DNA of 64,000 nucleotides from Rhodanobacter denitrificans. GTDB taxonomy: Bacteria > Pseudomonadota > Gammaproteobacteria > Xanthomonadales > Rhodanobacteraceae. The position numbers and the translations under genes are program-made. Shown piece after piece: positions 40,669-50,412 of the stretch; position 1 is the stretch's first letter; each line of letters begins with the position of its first letter. The notes beneath the pieces were generated by a model. It searched no databases, was not told the origin of the DNA, and saw only the letters and a list, made by a program, of their open reading frames with translations. The stretch lies in assembly GCF_000230695.2 (NCBI RefSeq), contig NC_020541.1:1054001-1118000 (forward strand), given 5' to 3'.

Positions 40669-40974
40669 ATGGCAAAGACCTCGATGGTCAACCGCGACAT
40701 CAAGCGGACCAAGCTCGTCCAGAAATTCGCCACCAAGCGTGCCGAGCTGAAGGCGATCGTGCTGAGCCCCAGCGCTTCCTACGACGAGAAGATGGCGGCC
40801 CAGTCCAAGCTGCAGAAGCTGCCGCGCGATGCCAGCCCGGTGCGCCAGCGCACCCGTTGCGCGTTGACCGGTCGTCCGCGTGCCGTCTACGCCAAGTTCG
40901 GCCTGGGCCGCAACAAGCTGCGCGAAGCGACCATGCGTGGCGACGTGCCCGGCCTGCGCAAGGCCAGCTGGTAA
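40669..40974 (+). CDS. rpsN: 30S ribosomal protein S14, zinc-free type
   Basis: S14 is a late-assembling 30S head protein. At 101 residues and with no CxxC pairs this is the zinc-independent long form; it ends [12 protein letters not shown]. An unusually long 219-base gap separates it from rpsH. Confidence 0.98.
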   Translation: MAKTSMVNRDIKRTKLVQKFATKRAELKAIVLSPSASYDEKMAAQSKLQKLPRDASPVRQRTRCALTGRPRAVYAKFGLGRNKLREATMRGDVPGLRKASW

Positions 40975-41066
40975 CCACCTTTCCGGGCCGGTCGACGGGA
41001 TATTCCGTCGCCGGCTCACCCGGCGGGCTCAGCGTGCCGCCGGTAGATGCGACTACCGCATCGCTA

Positions 41067-41096
41067 TTCGCCAAAACCTGAAAATGCTGTTATAGT
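41067..41096 (+). promoter_or_regulatory. possible internal promoter before rpsH
   Basis: TATAGT (41091-41096) with the GC-rich discriminator CGGCGG; the -35 is weak (TTCGCC at 41067-41072, 18-base spacer). It lies in the 219-base rpsN-rpsH gap, which in E. coli is only a few tens of bases. Confidence 0.4.
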
Positions 41097-41116
41097 CGGC
41101 GGTCTGCGCAAGGCAG

Positions 41117-41134
41117 GCCGGCGTCCGTGCCGGC
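41117..41134 (+). promoter_or_regulatory. hairpin in the rpsN-rpsH gap
   Basis: GCCGGC-GTCCGT-GCCGGC, a perfect six-base stem in the rpsH leader, 60 bases before the start codon. Its loop carries TCC, like hairpins before rplR and rpsD. Confidence 0.5.
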
Positions 41135-41193
41135 TCACAATCTGATTGATTTCCGGTTTTATCGGATATCGGTGCACTCTGAAGGATGTTTTC

Positions 41194-41589
41194 ATGAGCA
41201 TGACTGATCCCATCGCCGATCTGTTCACGCGTGTCCGCAATGCCCAGGCCATGGGCAAGCCGACCGTGCGTATGCCGTCGTCGAAACTGAAGGTGGCGAT
41301 CGCCGACCTTCTCAAGAACGAGGGCTACATCCTCGACGCCAAGACTTCCACCGAGGAAGGCAAGCCGGTGCTCGAGCTCAAGCTCAAGTATTTCGAGGGC
41401 CAGCCGGCCATCGAGCGCATTTCCCGTGTCAGCCGCTCTGGCCTGCGCGTTTATCGCGGCAAGGACGAGTTGCCAAAGGTCCTGGGTGGCCTGGGCATCT
41501 CGATCATCTCGACTTCCGCCGGTCTGCTGACCGATGCGCAGGCCCGCGCCAAGGGTCTGGGTGGCGAAGTCATCGGCCAAGTGGCATAA
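41194..41589 (+). CDS. rpsH: 30S ribosomal protein S8
   Basis: S8 binds the central domain of 16S rRNA and in E. coli represses spc genes. The 131-residue protein starts [18 protein letters not shown] and ends with the [20 protein letters not shown] motif. The ATG at 41194 was chosen over an upstream in-frame start for its match to family length. Confidence 0.98.
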   Translation: MSMTDPIADLFTRVRNAQAMGKPTVRMPSSKLKVAIADLLKNEGYILDAKTSTEEGKPVLELKLKYFEGQPAIERISRVSRSGLRVYRGKDELPKVLGGLGISIISTSAGLLTDAQARAKGLGGEVIGQVA

Positions 41590-41600
41590 GGAGTCCATCA

Positions 41601-42128
41601 ATGTCACGTGTTGCCAAACAACCAATTTCCCTGCCCAAGGGCGTCGAGATGACGGTCGGTAACGACGGCATCTCCGTGAAGGGCCCCAAGGGTACGCTGT
41701 CCGTGCATCACCTGCCGGGCGTCAGCATCGCCGTGGACAACGGCGTGGCGAACATCAGCCTGGTGGAAGGCGCCGACGACAAGTTCGGCGGCACCGCGCG
41801 CGCACTGCTGTCCAACATGGTCACCGGTGTCTCCACCGGCTACGAGCGCAAGCTTGAGCTGGTCGGCGTCGGCTACCGTGTTTCCATGCAGGGCAAGTCG
41901 CTGAACCTGAGCCTGGGCTTTTCCCACCCGGTGGTGTTCGATGCGCCGGAAGGCATCAGCATCGAAACCCCGACGCAGACCGAAGTCCTGATCAAGGGCG
42001 CGGACAAGCAGGCGGTGGGCCAGGTGGCGGCCAAGATTCGCGGCTTCCGTCCGCCGGAGCCCTACAAGGGCAAGGGCGTGCGTTATGCCGGCGAGAAGAT
42101 CACCTTGAAGGAAGCAAAGAAGGCTTGA
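41601..42128 (+). CDS. rplF: 50S ribosomal protein L6
   Basis: L6 supports the sarcin-ricin loop region where GTPase factors bind. The 175-residue protein has the two-fold repeated domain and the C-terminal [19 protein letters not shown] signature. Confidence 0.99.
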   Translation: MSRVAKQPISLPKGVEMTVGNDGISVKGPKGTLSVHHLPGVSIAVDNGVANISLVEGADDKFGGTARALLSNMVTGVSTGYERKLELVGVGYRVSMQGKSLNLSLGFSHPVVFDAPEGISIETPTQTEVLIKGADKQAVGQVAAKIRGFRPPEPYKGKGVRYAGEKITLKEAKKA

Positions 42129-42142
42129 TGCGGGTCCCTCCG

Positions 42143-42174
42143 CGAAGACCGGCCATCCATGGCCGGACTCTTCG
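42143..42174 (+). promoter_or_regulatory. hairpin before rplR
   Basis: CGAAGA and TCTTCG flank CCGGCC-ATCCAT-GGCCGG (42149-42166), making a 12-base stem with a small bulge. The core and the following ACT.TCGAAAGAG recur before rpsD at 46083-46112. Confidence 0.6.
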
Positions 42175-42219
42175 AAAGAGCCGCTCATACTAGCCAATCC
42201 GCTTTCTGGAGACATGACG

Positions 42220-42573
42220 ATGAACAAGAACGAAAACCGCCTGCGCCGTGCCAAGTCCACGCGGGCCCATATCCGCAAGCTGGCGGTCGCCCGCCTGTCG
42301 GTGCACCGTACGGGCCAGCACATCTATGCGCAGGTGTTCGACGCCTCCGGCAAGAACGTGGTGGCGGCTGCCTCCACCGTACAGAAGTCGGTGGCCGAGG
42401 GCCTGAAGGGGACCAAGAACCTGGCTGCCGCCGCTGCGGTGGGCAAGGCCGTCGCCGAGCGTGCGAAGGCCGCGGGTATCGAAGCGGTGGCGTTCGATCG
42501 CTCCGGTTTCCGCTATCACGGCCGCATCAAGGCACTGGCCGACGCGGCCCGCGAGGCCGGTCTGCAGTTCTGA
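42220..42573 (+). CDS. rplR: 50S ribosomal protein L18
   Basis: L18 carries 5S rRNA with L5. The 117-residue protein starts [20 protein letters not shown] and has [15 protein letters not shown]. Of two in-frame ATGs, that at 42220 is eight bases from GGAG, while 42214 is only two bases from it, so I chose 42220. Confidence 0.96.
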   Translation: MNKNENRLRRAKSTRAHIRKLAVARLSVHRTGQHIYAQVFDASGKNVVAAASTVQKSVAEGLKGTKNLAAAAAVGKAVAERAKAAGIEAVAFDRSGFRYHGRIKALADAAREAGLQF

Positions 42574-42680
42574 GCGACACCCGGGTCAGGGCACGTCCCT
42601 GATTTCCATTGCATCACCTACAACTCCAAGCGGCCCAGCCGCAAACGAAGTCCCGGTCCGCCGGGCACATGGAAAAGAAC

Positions 42681-43190
42681 ATGTCTTCTACCGATCGCGA
42701 AAATTCCGACGGCCTGCTGGAAAAGCTGATTGCCGTCAACCGTGTGGCCAAGACCGTCAAGGGTGGCCGCCAGATGAGCTTCACCGCGCTGACCGTGGTC
42801 GGCGACGGCGAGGGCAAGGTCGGCTTCGGCTATGGCAAGGCGCGTGAAGTGCCGGTGGCCATTTCCAAGGCGATGGAGCGCGCCCGTCGCCAGATGGTGA
42901 ACATCGAGCTGAACAACGGCACCCTGTGGTATGCCGTGAAGGCGAACCATGGCGCGGCCCGCGTCTACATGCAGCCGGCTTCCGAAGGTACCGGCGTGAT
43001 CGCCGGCGGCGCCATGCGTGCCGTGCTGGAAGTGGTCGGCGTGAAGAACGTGCTGGCCAAGGCAGTCGGTTCGCGCAACCCGATCAACCTGGTGCGCGCC
43101 ACCATCAAGGGCCTGCAGGCAGTCGCCTCGCCCAAGAAGATCGCCGCCAAGCGTGGCAAGAGCCTGGAAGAGGTGCTCGGCAATGGCTAA
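42681..43190 (+). CDS. rpsE: 30S ribosomal protein S5
   Basis: S5 affects decoding accuracy and the mRNA entry site. The 169-residue protein has [20 protein letters not shown] and [20 protein letters not shown]. The spectinomycin-contact region looks ordinary. The start could also be the ATG at 42669; I prefer 42681, preceded by GGAAAAG. The 95-base gap upstream holds a hairpin CCCGG-TCCG-CCGGG. Its end overlaps rpmD by eight bases. Confidence 0.95.
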   Translation: MSSTDRENSDGLLEKLIAVNRVAKTVKGGRQMSFTALTVVGDGEGKVGFGYGKAREVPVAISKAMERARRQMVNIELNNGTLWYAVKANHGAARVYMQPASEGTGVIAGGAMRAVLEVVGVKNVLAKAVGSRNPINLVRATIKGLQAVASPKKIAAKRGKSLEEVLGNG

Positions 43191-43380
43191 GAAGAACGAA
43201 ACCGCCGCCACCGTGCGCGTGCGTCTGGTCAAGGGCCTGCGCGGCGTGCAGGCCCGGCACCGCCTGAGCGTCAAGGCGCTGGGCCTGGGCAAGATCGATG
43301 ACGTCCGTGAATTGAAGGACAGTCCGCAGGTCCGTGGCCTGATCAATACGGTCTACTACCTGGTTCGGGTCGAGGAGTAA
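43183..43380 (+). CDS. rpmD: 50S ribosomal protein L30
   Basis: A 65-residue L30 with [20 protein letters not shown] and [16 protein letters not shown]. The start codon lies inside the last codons of rpsE, giving an eight-base overlap and translational coupling. Confidence 0.97.
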   Translation: MAKKNETAATVRVRLVKGLRGVQARHRLSVKALGLGKIDDVRELKDSPQVRGLINTVYYLVRVEE

Positions 43381-43385
43381 GCATC

Positions 43386-43817
43386 ATGCGTCTGAATGAC
43401 ATCAAGCCGGCCGCCGGTTCCCACAAGACGCGCCTGCGCGTCGGCCGCGGCATCGGTTCGGGCCTGGGCAAGACCGCCGGTCGCGGCCACAAGGGTCAGC
43501 ACGCCCGCGCAGGCGGCACCCACAAGTATGGCTTCGAGGGCGGCCAGATGCCGCTGAATCGCCGGATGCCGAAGATCGGCTTCCGTTCGAAGAAGCAGGC
43601 CGAGAGCCAGGAAGTGTTCCTGTACCAGCTGGCCAGCCTCAAGGGTGACGTGATCGACGTCGTCGCGCTGCATCAGGCTGGCCTGATCAACGGCCGCGCG
43701 AAGAAGGTCAAGGTGGTCCTCAAGGGCGAGATCGGTCGCGCGGTGAAGTTGTCCGGTCTGCTGGCTACCGCCGGCGCCAAGGCAGCCATCGAGGCTGCCG
43801 GCGGCAGCGTGGAGTAA
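43386..43817 (+). CDS. rplO: 50S ribosomal protein L15
   Basis: L15 is a late 50S assembly protein. The 143-residue sequence has the Gly-rich N-terminal segment [20 protein letters not shown] and a globular C-domain ending EAAGGSVE. secY begins four bases later. Confidence 0.98.
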   Translation: MRLNDIKPAAGSHKTRLRVGRGIGSGLGKTAGRGHKGQHARAGGTHKYGFEGGQMPLNRRMPKIGFRSKKQAESQEVFLYQLASLKGDVIDVVALHQAGLINGRAKKVKVVLKGEIGRAVKLSGLLATAGAKAAIEAAGGSVE

Positions 43818-43821
43818 TCAG

Positions 43822-45144
43822 GTGGCAGCAGCCAAGGGCAATGCACTCGGCAAGCTCGGCAAGCTGACGGAGCTTCGCCAGCGTATCTTCTTCGTGATCG
43901 GTGCGCTGGTGGTGTTTCGGCTCGGTTCGTTCATTCCGGTTCCGGGCGTCAACCCGGAGGCGATGACCAACCTGGTCAACGGCAATGGCCTGATGGACAT
44001 GTTCAACATGTTCTCGGGCGGCGCGCTGGAGCGCTTCTCGGTATTCGCGCTGGGCGTGATCCCGTACATCTCGGCGTCGATCGTGTTCCAGATGATGGGC
44101 GCGGTGGTACCGAGCCTGCAGAGCCTGCGCAAGGAAGGCGAGGCCGGCAAGCGTAAGATGACGATGTACACGCGCTATGCCACGGTGGCCCTGGCGGCGT
44201 TCCAGTCGTTCGGTATCGCAGTGGCGTTGCAGGGGCAGGTTGCCGCGGGTGGCGCACCGGTGGTCTACACCCCGGGCTTCGGCTTCATCTTCTCGTCCGT
44301 GGTCGGGCTTACCGCCGGCACCATGTTCCTGATGTGGCTGGGCGAGCAGATGACCGAGCGCGGCATCGGCAACGGCATTTCCCTGCTGATCTTCGCCGGT
44401 ATCGTGGCCGGTCTGCCGGGGGCGGTGGTGCATACCCTGGGCATGGCCAGCAACGGCGAGCTGTCGTTGATCAAGTTGTTGATGGTACTTGTTGTAACGC
44501 TGGGCGTGACTGGGTTCGTGGTGTTCATGGAGCGTGCCCAGCGGCGCATCACGGTGAACTACGCGCGGCGTTCCGGTGGGCAGAAGGCCTACATGAACCA
44601 GAGCTCGAACCTGCCGCTGAAGATCAACATGTCGGGCGTGATTCCGCCGATCTTCGCCTCCAGTCTGCTGATGTTCCCGGCGACTGCGGTGAGCTGGTTC
44701 AGCACGGGTCAGAAATCGCGCTGGCTGCAGGACCTGACCCAGGCGCTGAGTCCGGGCAACCCGCTGTACGAGACCGTCTTTTCGGTACTGGTGATCGGTT
44801 TTGCGTTCTTCTACACGGCGATCGTGTTCAACGCCGACGAGACTGCCGACAATCTCAAGCGTTCCGGAGCGTTGATCCCGGGTATCCGTCCGGGCAAGGC
44901 CACGGCCGGCTACATCGATGCGGTGATGACGCGCCTGACCGGTGTCGGCGCGCTGTATCTGGTGCTGGTCTGCCTGGTGCCGTCGTTCATGCAGAGCGCC
45001 TGGCACGTACCGTTCTATTTCGGTGGCACGTCGCTGCTGATCGTGGTGGTGGTGGTGATGGATTTCACGGCACAGGTGCAGGCGCACCTGGTCAGTCACC
45101 AGTACGAAAGTCTGCTCAAGAAGGCCAATCTCCGTCGCAACTAG
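43822..45144 (+). CDS. secY: preprotein translocase subunit SecY
   Basis: SecY is the protein-conducting channel. The 440-residue protein shows about ten hydrophobic segments; the plug-region [19 protein letters not shown] and the cytoplasmic loop with GIRPGKAT are present. The start is GTG at 43822 with GGAG seven bases upstream. rpmJ, which follows secY in E. coli, is not encoded in the 135 bases before rpsM. Confidence 0.98.
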   Translation: MAAAKGNALGKLGKLTELRQRIFFVIGALVVFRLGSFIPVPGVNPEAMTNLVNGNGLMDMFNMFSGGALERFSVFALGVIPYISASIVFQMMGAVVPSLQSLRKEGEAGKRKMTMYTRYATVALAAFQSFGIAVALQGQVAAGGAPVVYTPGFGFIFSSVVGLTAGTMFLMWLGEQMTERGIGNGISLLIFAGIVAGLPGAVVHTLGMASNGELSLIKLLMVLVVTLGVTGFVVFMERAQRRITVNYARRSGGQKAYMNQSSNLPLKINMSGVIPPIFASSLLMFPATAVSWFSTGQKSRWLQDLTQALSPGNPLYETVFSVLVIGFAFFYTAIVFNADETADNLKRSGALIPGIRPGKATAGYIDAVMTRLTGVGALYLVLVCLVPSFMQSAWHVPFYFGGTSLLIVVVVVMDFTAQVQAHLVSHQYESLLKKANLRRN

Positions 45145-45208
45145 TGGCTGCTGGGGCGAACGGGTCTGGTCGAAGTCGGAGGCTGGCGGCGCCTTGGTGC
45201 CGCAGGGC

Positions 45209-45237
45209 TTTCCAGTCAGGGTAATTCAGGTTAGAAT
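45209..45237 (+). promoter_or_regulatory. probable rpsM (alpha operon) promoter
   Basis: TTTCCA (45209-45214), 17 bases, TAGAAT (45232-45237), then TGCGCG. A perfect inverted repeat TTGCGCG-TTTAC-CGCGCAA (45237-45255) spans the expected transcription start. Confidence 0.65.
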
Positions 45238-45279
45238 TGCGCGTTTACCGCGCAAGAAACGCATCGGAGAAAGTACATC

Positions 45280-45636
45280 ATGGCGCGCATCGCGGGTGTC
45301 AATTTGCCGGTCCAGAAGCATGTCTGGGTCGGTCTGCAGAGCATTTACGGTATCGGCCGCAGCCGGGCCAGGAAGGTCTGCGTGGATGCTGGCGTGGTTC
45401 CCACCACCCAGATCAAGTCCCTCAGTGAAGGCGAGGTGGAGAAGATCCGCCACGAGATCGCCAAGTACACCGTCGAGGGCGATCTTCGCCGCGAGGTGGG
45501 CATGGCCATCAAGCGCCTGATGGACCTGGGTTGCTACCGCGGCCTGCGTCATCGTCGCGGCCTGCCGGTGCGCGGCCAGCGCACGCGTACCAACGCACGC
45601 ACCCGCAAGGGCCCGCGTCGCGCCATCAAGAAGTAA
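45280..45636 (+). CDS. rpsM: 30S ribosomal protein S13
   Basis: S13 bridges the head to the 50S and touches P-site tRNA. The 118-residue protein starts [19 protein letters not shown] and ends in the basic tail [16 protein letters not shown]. It is first in the alpha operon. Confidence 0.99.
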   Translation: MARIAGVNLPVQKHVWVGLQSIYGIGRSRARKVCVDAGVVPTTQIKSLSEGEVEKIRHEIAKYTVEGDLRREVGMAIKRLMDLGCYRGLRHRRGLPVRGQRTRTNARTRKGPRRAIKK

Positions 45637-45652
45637 GTAACGGATTCCGAAC

Positions 45653-46039
45653 ATGGCCAAGCCTGTCAAGACCAAGAAGAAGATCAAGCGCGTTGTCACG
45701 GATGCCGTGGCCCACGTGCAGGCCTCCTTCAACAACACCATCGTCACCATTACCGATCGCCAGGGCAATGCCCTGTCGTGGGCGACCGCCGGCGGCGCGG
45801 GTTTCCGCGGTTCGCGCAAGTCGACCCCGTTCGCCGCCCAGGTGGCCGCCGAGAAGGCCGGTCGTGCCGCCGGCGACTACGGCGTGAAGACGGTGGAAGT
45901 GCGCATCAAGGGTCCGGGCCCGGGCCGCGAGTCGGCGGTGCGCTCGCTGAACGCGTTGGGCTACAAGGTGCTCAACATCATCGATGTCACGCCGATTCCG
46001 CACAACGGCTGCCGTCCCCCCAAGAAGCGTCGAGTCTAA
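45653..46039 (+). CDS. rpsK: 30S ribosomal protein S11
   Basis: S11 forms the platform near the E site. The 128-residue protein has [20 protein letters not shown] and ends [18 protein letters not shown], as in all bacteria. Confidence 0.99.
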   Translation: MAKPVKTKKKIKRVVTDAVAHVQASFNNTIVTITDRQGNALSWATAGGAGFRGSRKSTPFAAQVAAEKAGRAAGDYGVKTVEVRIKGPGPGRESAVRSLNALGYKVLNIIDVTPIPHNGCRPPKKRRV

Positions 46040-46052
46040 GAGGTTGTTTTTT

Positions 46053-46100
46053 GCGATCATCCCTGATCGCGAAAATCAAAAACCGGCCTTCCTTGGCCGG
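46053..46100 (+). promoter_or_regulatory. paired hairpins before rpsD
   Basis: GCGATCA-TCCC-TGATCGC (46053-46070), then GAAAATC, then CCGGCC-TTCCTT-GGCCGG (46083-46100). The first half matches the element before tuf copy 2; the second matches the one before rplR. It ends 20 bases before rpsD. Confidence 0.6.
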
Positions 46101-46120
46101 ACTATCGAAAGAGAAAAAAC

Positions 46121-46747
46121 ATGGCCCGTTATCGTGGAGCTACCTGCAAACTCGCCCGTCGTGAGGGTGCAGATCTCAGCCTGAAGAGCCCGGCGCGCGC
46201 GCTGGATTCCAAGTGCAAGCTGGAAAACAAGCCCGGTCAGCATGGCGCGAACAAGCGCATGCGCATGTCCGACTACGCCGTGCAGCTGCGTGAAAAGCAG
46301 AAGGTCAAGCGCATCTACGGTGTGCTCGAGCGCCAGTTCAGCAACTACTACACCAAGGCGACCACCCTCAAGGGCAACACCGGCGAGAACCTGCTGCGCC
46401 TGCTCGAGAGCCGCCTGGACAACGTCGTCTACCGCATGGGCTTCGCGGTCACCCGCGCCCAGGCCCGCCAGCTGGTCGCGCACAAGGCCATCCTGGTGAA
46501 CGGCAAGAAGGTGAACATTCCTTCGTACCAGGTGCGCCCGGGCGATGCGATCGCGCTGACCGAGCGCGCCCGCAGCCAGCTACGCGTGCAGGAGGCGGCG
46601 ACTGTGTTCGACACCATGGACCTGCGTCCGGGTTGGGTCGAGGTCGACAGCAAGAAGTTTGAAGGTACGTTCAAGTCGGTGCCGGATCGTGGCGATCTGC
46701 CGACCGACATCAATGAAGCCCTGATCGTCGAGCTTTACTCGAAGTAA
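46121..46747 (+). CDS. rpsD: 30S ribosomal protein S4
   Basis: S4 starts 30S body assembly and represses the alpha operon in E. coli. The 208-residue protein has an S4 RNA-binding domain (residues about 97-160, [17 protein letters not shown]) and only two N-terminal cysteines, so it is the zinc-free form. The hairpin pair upstream is not the known S4 target, which lies at rpsM. Confidence 0.99.
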   Translation: MARYRGATCKLARREGADLSLKSPARALDSKCKLENKPGQHGANKRMRMSDYAVQLREKQKVKRIYGVLERQFSNYYTKATTLKGNTGENLLRLLESRLDNVVYRMGFAVTRAQARQLVAHKAILVNGKKVNIPSYQVRPGDAIALTERARSQLRVQEAATVFDTMDLRPGWVEVDSKKFEGTFKSVPDRGDLPTDINEALIVELYSK

Positions 46748-46764
46748 TTTTACCGGAGCTCTGC

Positions 46765-47763
46765 ATGGCAGTTTCGTCAACTAGCGTGCTGCGGCCGCGT
46801 GGCCTCAGCGTCGAACAGCTCGGAGCCAACCGCGCCAAGGTGGTGGTCGAGCCGCTCGAGCGTGGCTTTGGCCACACCCTGGGCAACGCGCTGCGTCGCG
46901 TGCTGCTCTCCTCGATCCCCGGCAGCGCCATCGTCGAGGTCGAAATCGATGGCGTGCTGCACGAGTACACCACCCTGGAAGGCCTGCAGGAGGACGTGAT
47001 CGAAGTCCTGCTGAACCTCAAGGATGTGGCGATCCGTCAGCACAGCGGCGACGAGGTCACCCTCACCCTGTCCAAGAAGGGCAAGGGCGTGGTCACGGCC
47101 GGCGACATCGTCGTCGACCACTCGGTGGAGATCATCAACCCCGAGCACGTGATCTGCCACCTGACCAAGGACATCGCGCTCAACATGCGCCTGAAGGTGC
47201 GTCGAGGCGTCGGCTACCAGCCGGCCAGCGCGCGGCAGCATCCGGATGACGAGGCGCGTCCGATCGGCCGCCTGCAACTGGACGCGTCGTTCGCGCCGGT
47301 GCTGCGCGTGGCCTACGAAGTGGACGCGGCTCGTGTCGAGCAGCGTACCAACCTCGACAAGCTGGTGCTGGACATCGAGACCAACGGCACCATCGGCGCC
47401 GAGGATGCGGTGCGCAAGGCGGCCGAGATCATCAACGACCAGCTGTCGGTGTTCGGCGATTTCTCGCGTCGCGAGAGCGCCACCGACAAGGCGGAGAAGA
47501 GCGGTTTCGATCCGCTGCTGCTGCGCCCGATCGACGATCTGGAGCTCACCGTGCGTTCGGCGAACTGCCTGAAGGCCGAGAGCATCTATTACATCGGCGA
47601 CCTGGTGCAGAAGACCGAGGTCGAGCTGCTGAAGACGCCGAACCTGGGCAAGAAGTCGCTGACCGAGATCAAGGACGTGCTGGGCGGTCGTGGCCTCGCG
47701 CTGGGCATGAAGCTCGAGAACTGGCCGCCGCCGGGCTTGTCGCACGGTATGCAGCTGGGTTGA
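46765..47763 (+). CDS. rpoA: RNA polymerase subunit alpha
   Basis: The 332-residue alpha subunit has the N-terminal dimerisation domain ([20 protein letters not shown]) and the C-terminal domain that binds UP elements and activators ([19 protein letters not shown]). It lies in the usual place between rpsD and rplQ. Confidence 0.99.
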   Translation: MAVSSTSVLRPRGLSVEQLGANRAKVVVEPLERGFGHTLGNALRRVLLSSIPGSAIVEVEIDGVLHEYTTLEGLQEDVIEVLLNLKDVAIRQHSGDEVTLTLSKKGKGVVTAGDIVVDHSVEIINPEHVICHLTKDIALNMRLKVRRGVGYQPASARQHPDDEARPIGRLQLDASFAPVLRVAYEVDAARVEQRTNLDKLVLDIETNGTIGAEDAVRKAAEIINDQLSVFGDFSRRESATDKAEKSGFDPLLLRPIDDLELTVRSANCLKAESIYYIGDLVQKTEVELLKTPNLGKKSLTEIKDVLGGRGLALGMKLENWPPPGLSHGMQLG

Positions 47764-47812
47764 TGGAAAGCCGGGATCCCGTATCCCGAAAAACATAAGC
47801 GGATAGCCGCGG

Positions 47813-47837
47813 AAGGCCGGACGCAGGTGCCGGTCTT
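47813..47837 (+). promoter_or_regulatory. hairpin before rplQ
   Basis: AAGGCCGG and CCGGTCTT pair across a nine-base loop in the 104-base rpoA-rplQ gap. It resembles, more loosely, the hairpins before rplR and rpsD. Confidence 0.4.
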
Positions 47838-47867
47838 TCATAACAACAGACCAAAGAGAGTTCCGTC

Positions 47868-48251
47868 ATGCGCCACATGAAATCCGGACGCAAGTTCAAC
47901 CGGACCAGCAGCCATCGCGAAGCCATGTTCAAGAACATGGCTTCGTCGCTGTTCAAGCACGAGCTGATCCGTACCACCCTGCCGAAGGCGAAGGAACTTC
48001 GCCGCGTGGCCGAGCCGCTGATCACCCTGGCCAAGGCCGACGGCGTGGCCAATCGTCGCCTCGCCTTCTCGCGCCTGCGTGACAAGGAAGCGGTGGGCAA
48101 GCTGTTCGTCGAGCTGGGCCCGCGCTACAAGGAGCGCCCCGGCGGCTACCTGCGCATCCTGAAGTGCGGCTTCCGCGATGGCGACAACGCGCCGATGGCG
48201 TACGTCGAGCTGGTCGGCCGCCCGCAGGTCGAGGCCGTCGACGCCGAGTAA
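47868..48251 (+). CDS. rplQ: 50S ribosomal protein L17
   Basis: The 127-residue L17 starts [20 protein letters not shown] and is the last gene of the ribosomal run. A terminator follows 40 bases after the stop. Confidence 0.99.
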   Translation: MRHMKSGRKFNRTSSHREAMFKNMASSLFKHELIRTTLPKAKELRRVAEPLITLAKADGVANRRLAFSRLRDKEAVGKLFVELGPRYKERPGGYLRILKCGFRDGDNAPMAYVELVGRPQVEAVDAE

Positions 48252-48292
48252 GGCGGTCGATCGGGCGGGCCCACCGCACCTTCAGACAAGAG

Positions 48293-48320
48293 ACCCGGCC
48301 GGGTGACCTGCCGGGTTTTC
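48293..48320 (+). terminator. intrinsic terminator after rplQ
   Basis: ACCCGGC (48293-48299) pairs with GCCGGGT (48310-48316), followed by TTTTC. It ends the alpha operon. Confidence 0.75.
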
Positions 48321-48429
48321 GCGTATGGGGGCTTCGCCGGGCCGGGTATTTCTGCCCGATGCCGCTTGCCTGCTGACAGCGTCCAGGCGAACGGGTAATG
48401 TCATTGGTTCCGCAACGCAGCAATCCACC

Positions 48430-48933
48430 ATGAATCCATTCCGCTGGTCGTACCGTGTCAGTTTCCTCGTCGGCTTCCTGGTCTGCGCGGGGCTGCTCGG
48501 CTTTGCGCTGTACGCCGAATACGGACTGGGCATGACGCCGTGCCCGCTGTGCGTCTTCCAGCGCATCGCGTTCCTGTTCATGGCGCTGTTCTTCCTGGTG
48601 GGCGGCCTGCATGCGCCGCGTGGCAACGGCCGCTGGGCCTATGCAGGGCTGGTACTGGTCGGTGCGGTGGGTGGCATCGTCACCGCCGGCCGCCATCTCT
48701 GGCTGCAGACCCTGCCGGCCGACCAGGTGCCTTCCTGCGGCCCCGGCCTCGGCTACATGCTGGATGCGTTTCCGTTCTCCCGCATGCTGAAGCTGGTCTT
48801 CACCGGCTCGGGCGAGTGCGCCAAGGTCGAGCCGATCCTCGGCCTGCCGATGCCGGCCTGGACCCTGCTGTGGTACGTCGCGCTGGCCGTGCTGGCGATC
48901 GCGGCGGCGCGGCGCCGGTCTGCCGTGAAGTGA
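48430..48933 (+). CDS. dsbB: disulfide bond formation protein DsbB
   Basis: DsbB reoxidises DsbA with quinone. The 167-residue protein has four membrane segments, a first periplasmic CPLC pair (Cys38, Cys41) and the second pair Cys103 and Cys130, the full catalytic set. The ATG at 48430 gives the standard N-terminus MNPFRWSYR; the frame is open upstream but not family-like. The DAHP synthase gene follows after 29 bases. Confidence 0.96.
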   Translation: MNPFRWSYRVSFLVGFLVCAGLLGFALYAEYGLGMTPCPLCVFQRIAFLFMALFFLVGGLHAPRGNGRWAYAGLVLVGAVGGIVTAGRHLWLQTLPADQVPSCGPGLGYMLDAFPFSRMLKLVFTGSGECAKVEPILGLPMPAWTLLWYVALAVLAIAAARRRSAVK

Positions 48934-48962
48934 GCGTTCCCGTTGCCATCCAGGGTCGTGTG

Positions 48963-50342
48963 ATGAATCCCGCCGTGTCCAACTTCCGTCTCCCCGCCGA
49001 CTGGGCGCCCGACTCGTGGCAGCAGCGCGTGGCGCTGCAGCAGCCGCATTACGACGATGCGGGGGAACTGGCCGCCGCCGGCGCCCAGCTCGCCCGGTTG
49101 CCGCCGCTGGTGACCTCGTGGGAAGTGCTTGCGCTGAAGCAGGCGCTGGCCGAGGCGCAGGAGGGCGGGCGCTTCCTGCTGCAGGGCGGCGATTGCGCGG
49201 AGAGCTTCGCCGACTGCACCAGCCCGGTGATCTCGAACCGGCTGAAGGTGCTGCTGCAGATGAGCCTGGTGCTGGTGCACGGGCTGAAGAAGCCGGTGCT
49301 GCGGGTGGGCCGTTTCGCCGGGCAGTACGCGAAGCCGCGTTCGACGGATCACGAGGTCCGTGACGGTGTGAGTCTGCCCAGTTTCCGCGGCGACGTGGTC
49401 AACGGCCCGGAGTTCACCGCCGCCGCGCGCCGGCCCGATCCGCAGCGGCTGATCCAGGCGCATGCGCATTCCGCCCTGACCATGAACTTCGTGCGCGCGC
49501 TGATCGACGGCGGCTTCGCCGACCTGCATCACCCGGAGTACTGGGATCTGGCCTGGGTCGAGCACTCGCCGCTGGCTGCCGAGTACCGCCAGATGGTCGC
49601 GGCCATCGGCGACTCGTTGCGCTTCATGGAGACCCTGGCCGGTCCGATCGCCGGTTTCTCCAAGGTGGACTTCTTCACCTCGCACGAGGCGCTGCTGCTG
49701 CACTACGAGCAGGCACTGACCCGCCAGGTGCCGCGCCATCCCGGCTGGTTCAACCTGTCCACCCACTTCCCGTGGATCGGCATGCGCACCGCCGCGCTGG
49801 ATGGCGCGCACGTGGAATATTTCCGCGGCATCCGCAACCCGGTGGCGGTGAAGGTGGGGCCGTCGGTGACTGCCGCGCAATTGCTGCCGCTGATCGACGC
49901 GCTGAGCCCGGACGACGAGCCGGGCCGGCTGACCCTGATCCACCGCATGGGCAACGCGAAGATCGCCGCGGCGCTGCCGCCGCTGCTGGACGCGGTGAGG
50001 CGGGAGGGCCGGCGCGTGCTGTGGGTGGCCGATCCGATGCACGGCAATACCGAGAGCACCTCGAACGGTTACAAGACCCGCCGTTTCGACAACATCCGCG
50101 GCGAGCTCGACCAGGCGTTCGACATCCATGCCGCCGCCGGCACGCGGCTGGGCGGCGTGCACCTGGAATTGACCGGCGAGGACGTCACCGAGTGCATGGG
50201 CGGTGCGCGCGACCTGTCCGAGCGCGACCTCGACCGCGCCTACAAGTCGATGGTCGATCCGCGCCTGAACTACGAGCAGTCGCTGGAACTGGCGATGCTG
50301 ATCGTGCGCAAGTCGGCCGGGGCAATGCCGGCGCCCGAGTGA
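48963..50342 (+). CDS. class II 3-deoxy-7-phosphoheptulonate synthase
   Basis: This plant/AroA-II type DAHP synthase condenses PEP and erythrose-4-phosphate, the first shikimate step. The 459-residue sequence has the metal-binding Cys in LLQGGDCAESFADC, GRFAGQYAKPRS, and the C-terminal VWVADPMHGNTESTSNGYKT with the conserved His. The class II enzyme is often used for secondary metabolism or as the main enzyme in Xanthomonadales; no other aromatic gene lies nearby. The ATG follows a GTG one codon earlier. Confidence 0.97.
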   Translation: MNPAVSNFRLPADWAPDSWQQRVALQQPHYDDAGELAAAGAQLARLPPLVTSWEVLALKQALAEAQEGGRFLLQGGDCAESFADCTSPVISNRLKVLLQMSLVLVHGLKKPVLRVGRFAGQYAKPRSTDHEVRDGVSLPSFRGDVVNGPEFTAAARRPDPQRLIQAHAHSALTMNFVRALIDGGFADLHHPEYWDLAWVEHSPLAAEYRQMVAAIGDSLRFMETLAGPIAGFSKVDFFTSHEALLLHYEQALTRQVPRHPGWFNLSTHFPWIGMRTAALDGAHVEYFRGIRNPVAVKVGPSVTAAQLLPLIDALSPDDEPGRLTLIHRMGNAKIAAALPPLLDAVRREGRRVLWVADPMHGNTESTSNGYKTRRFDNIRGELDQAFDIHAAAGTRLGGVHLELTGEDVTECMGGARDLSERDLDRAYKSMVDPRLNYEQSLELAMLIVRKSAGAMPAPE

Positions 50343-50412
50343 TCGGCCATGACAGATGTCATGGCCGCGGACTGGCACTGTGCACTGGAGTGCGTGTGCC
50401 GGAAGCGTGACC

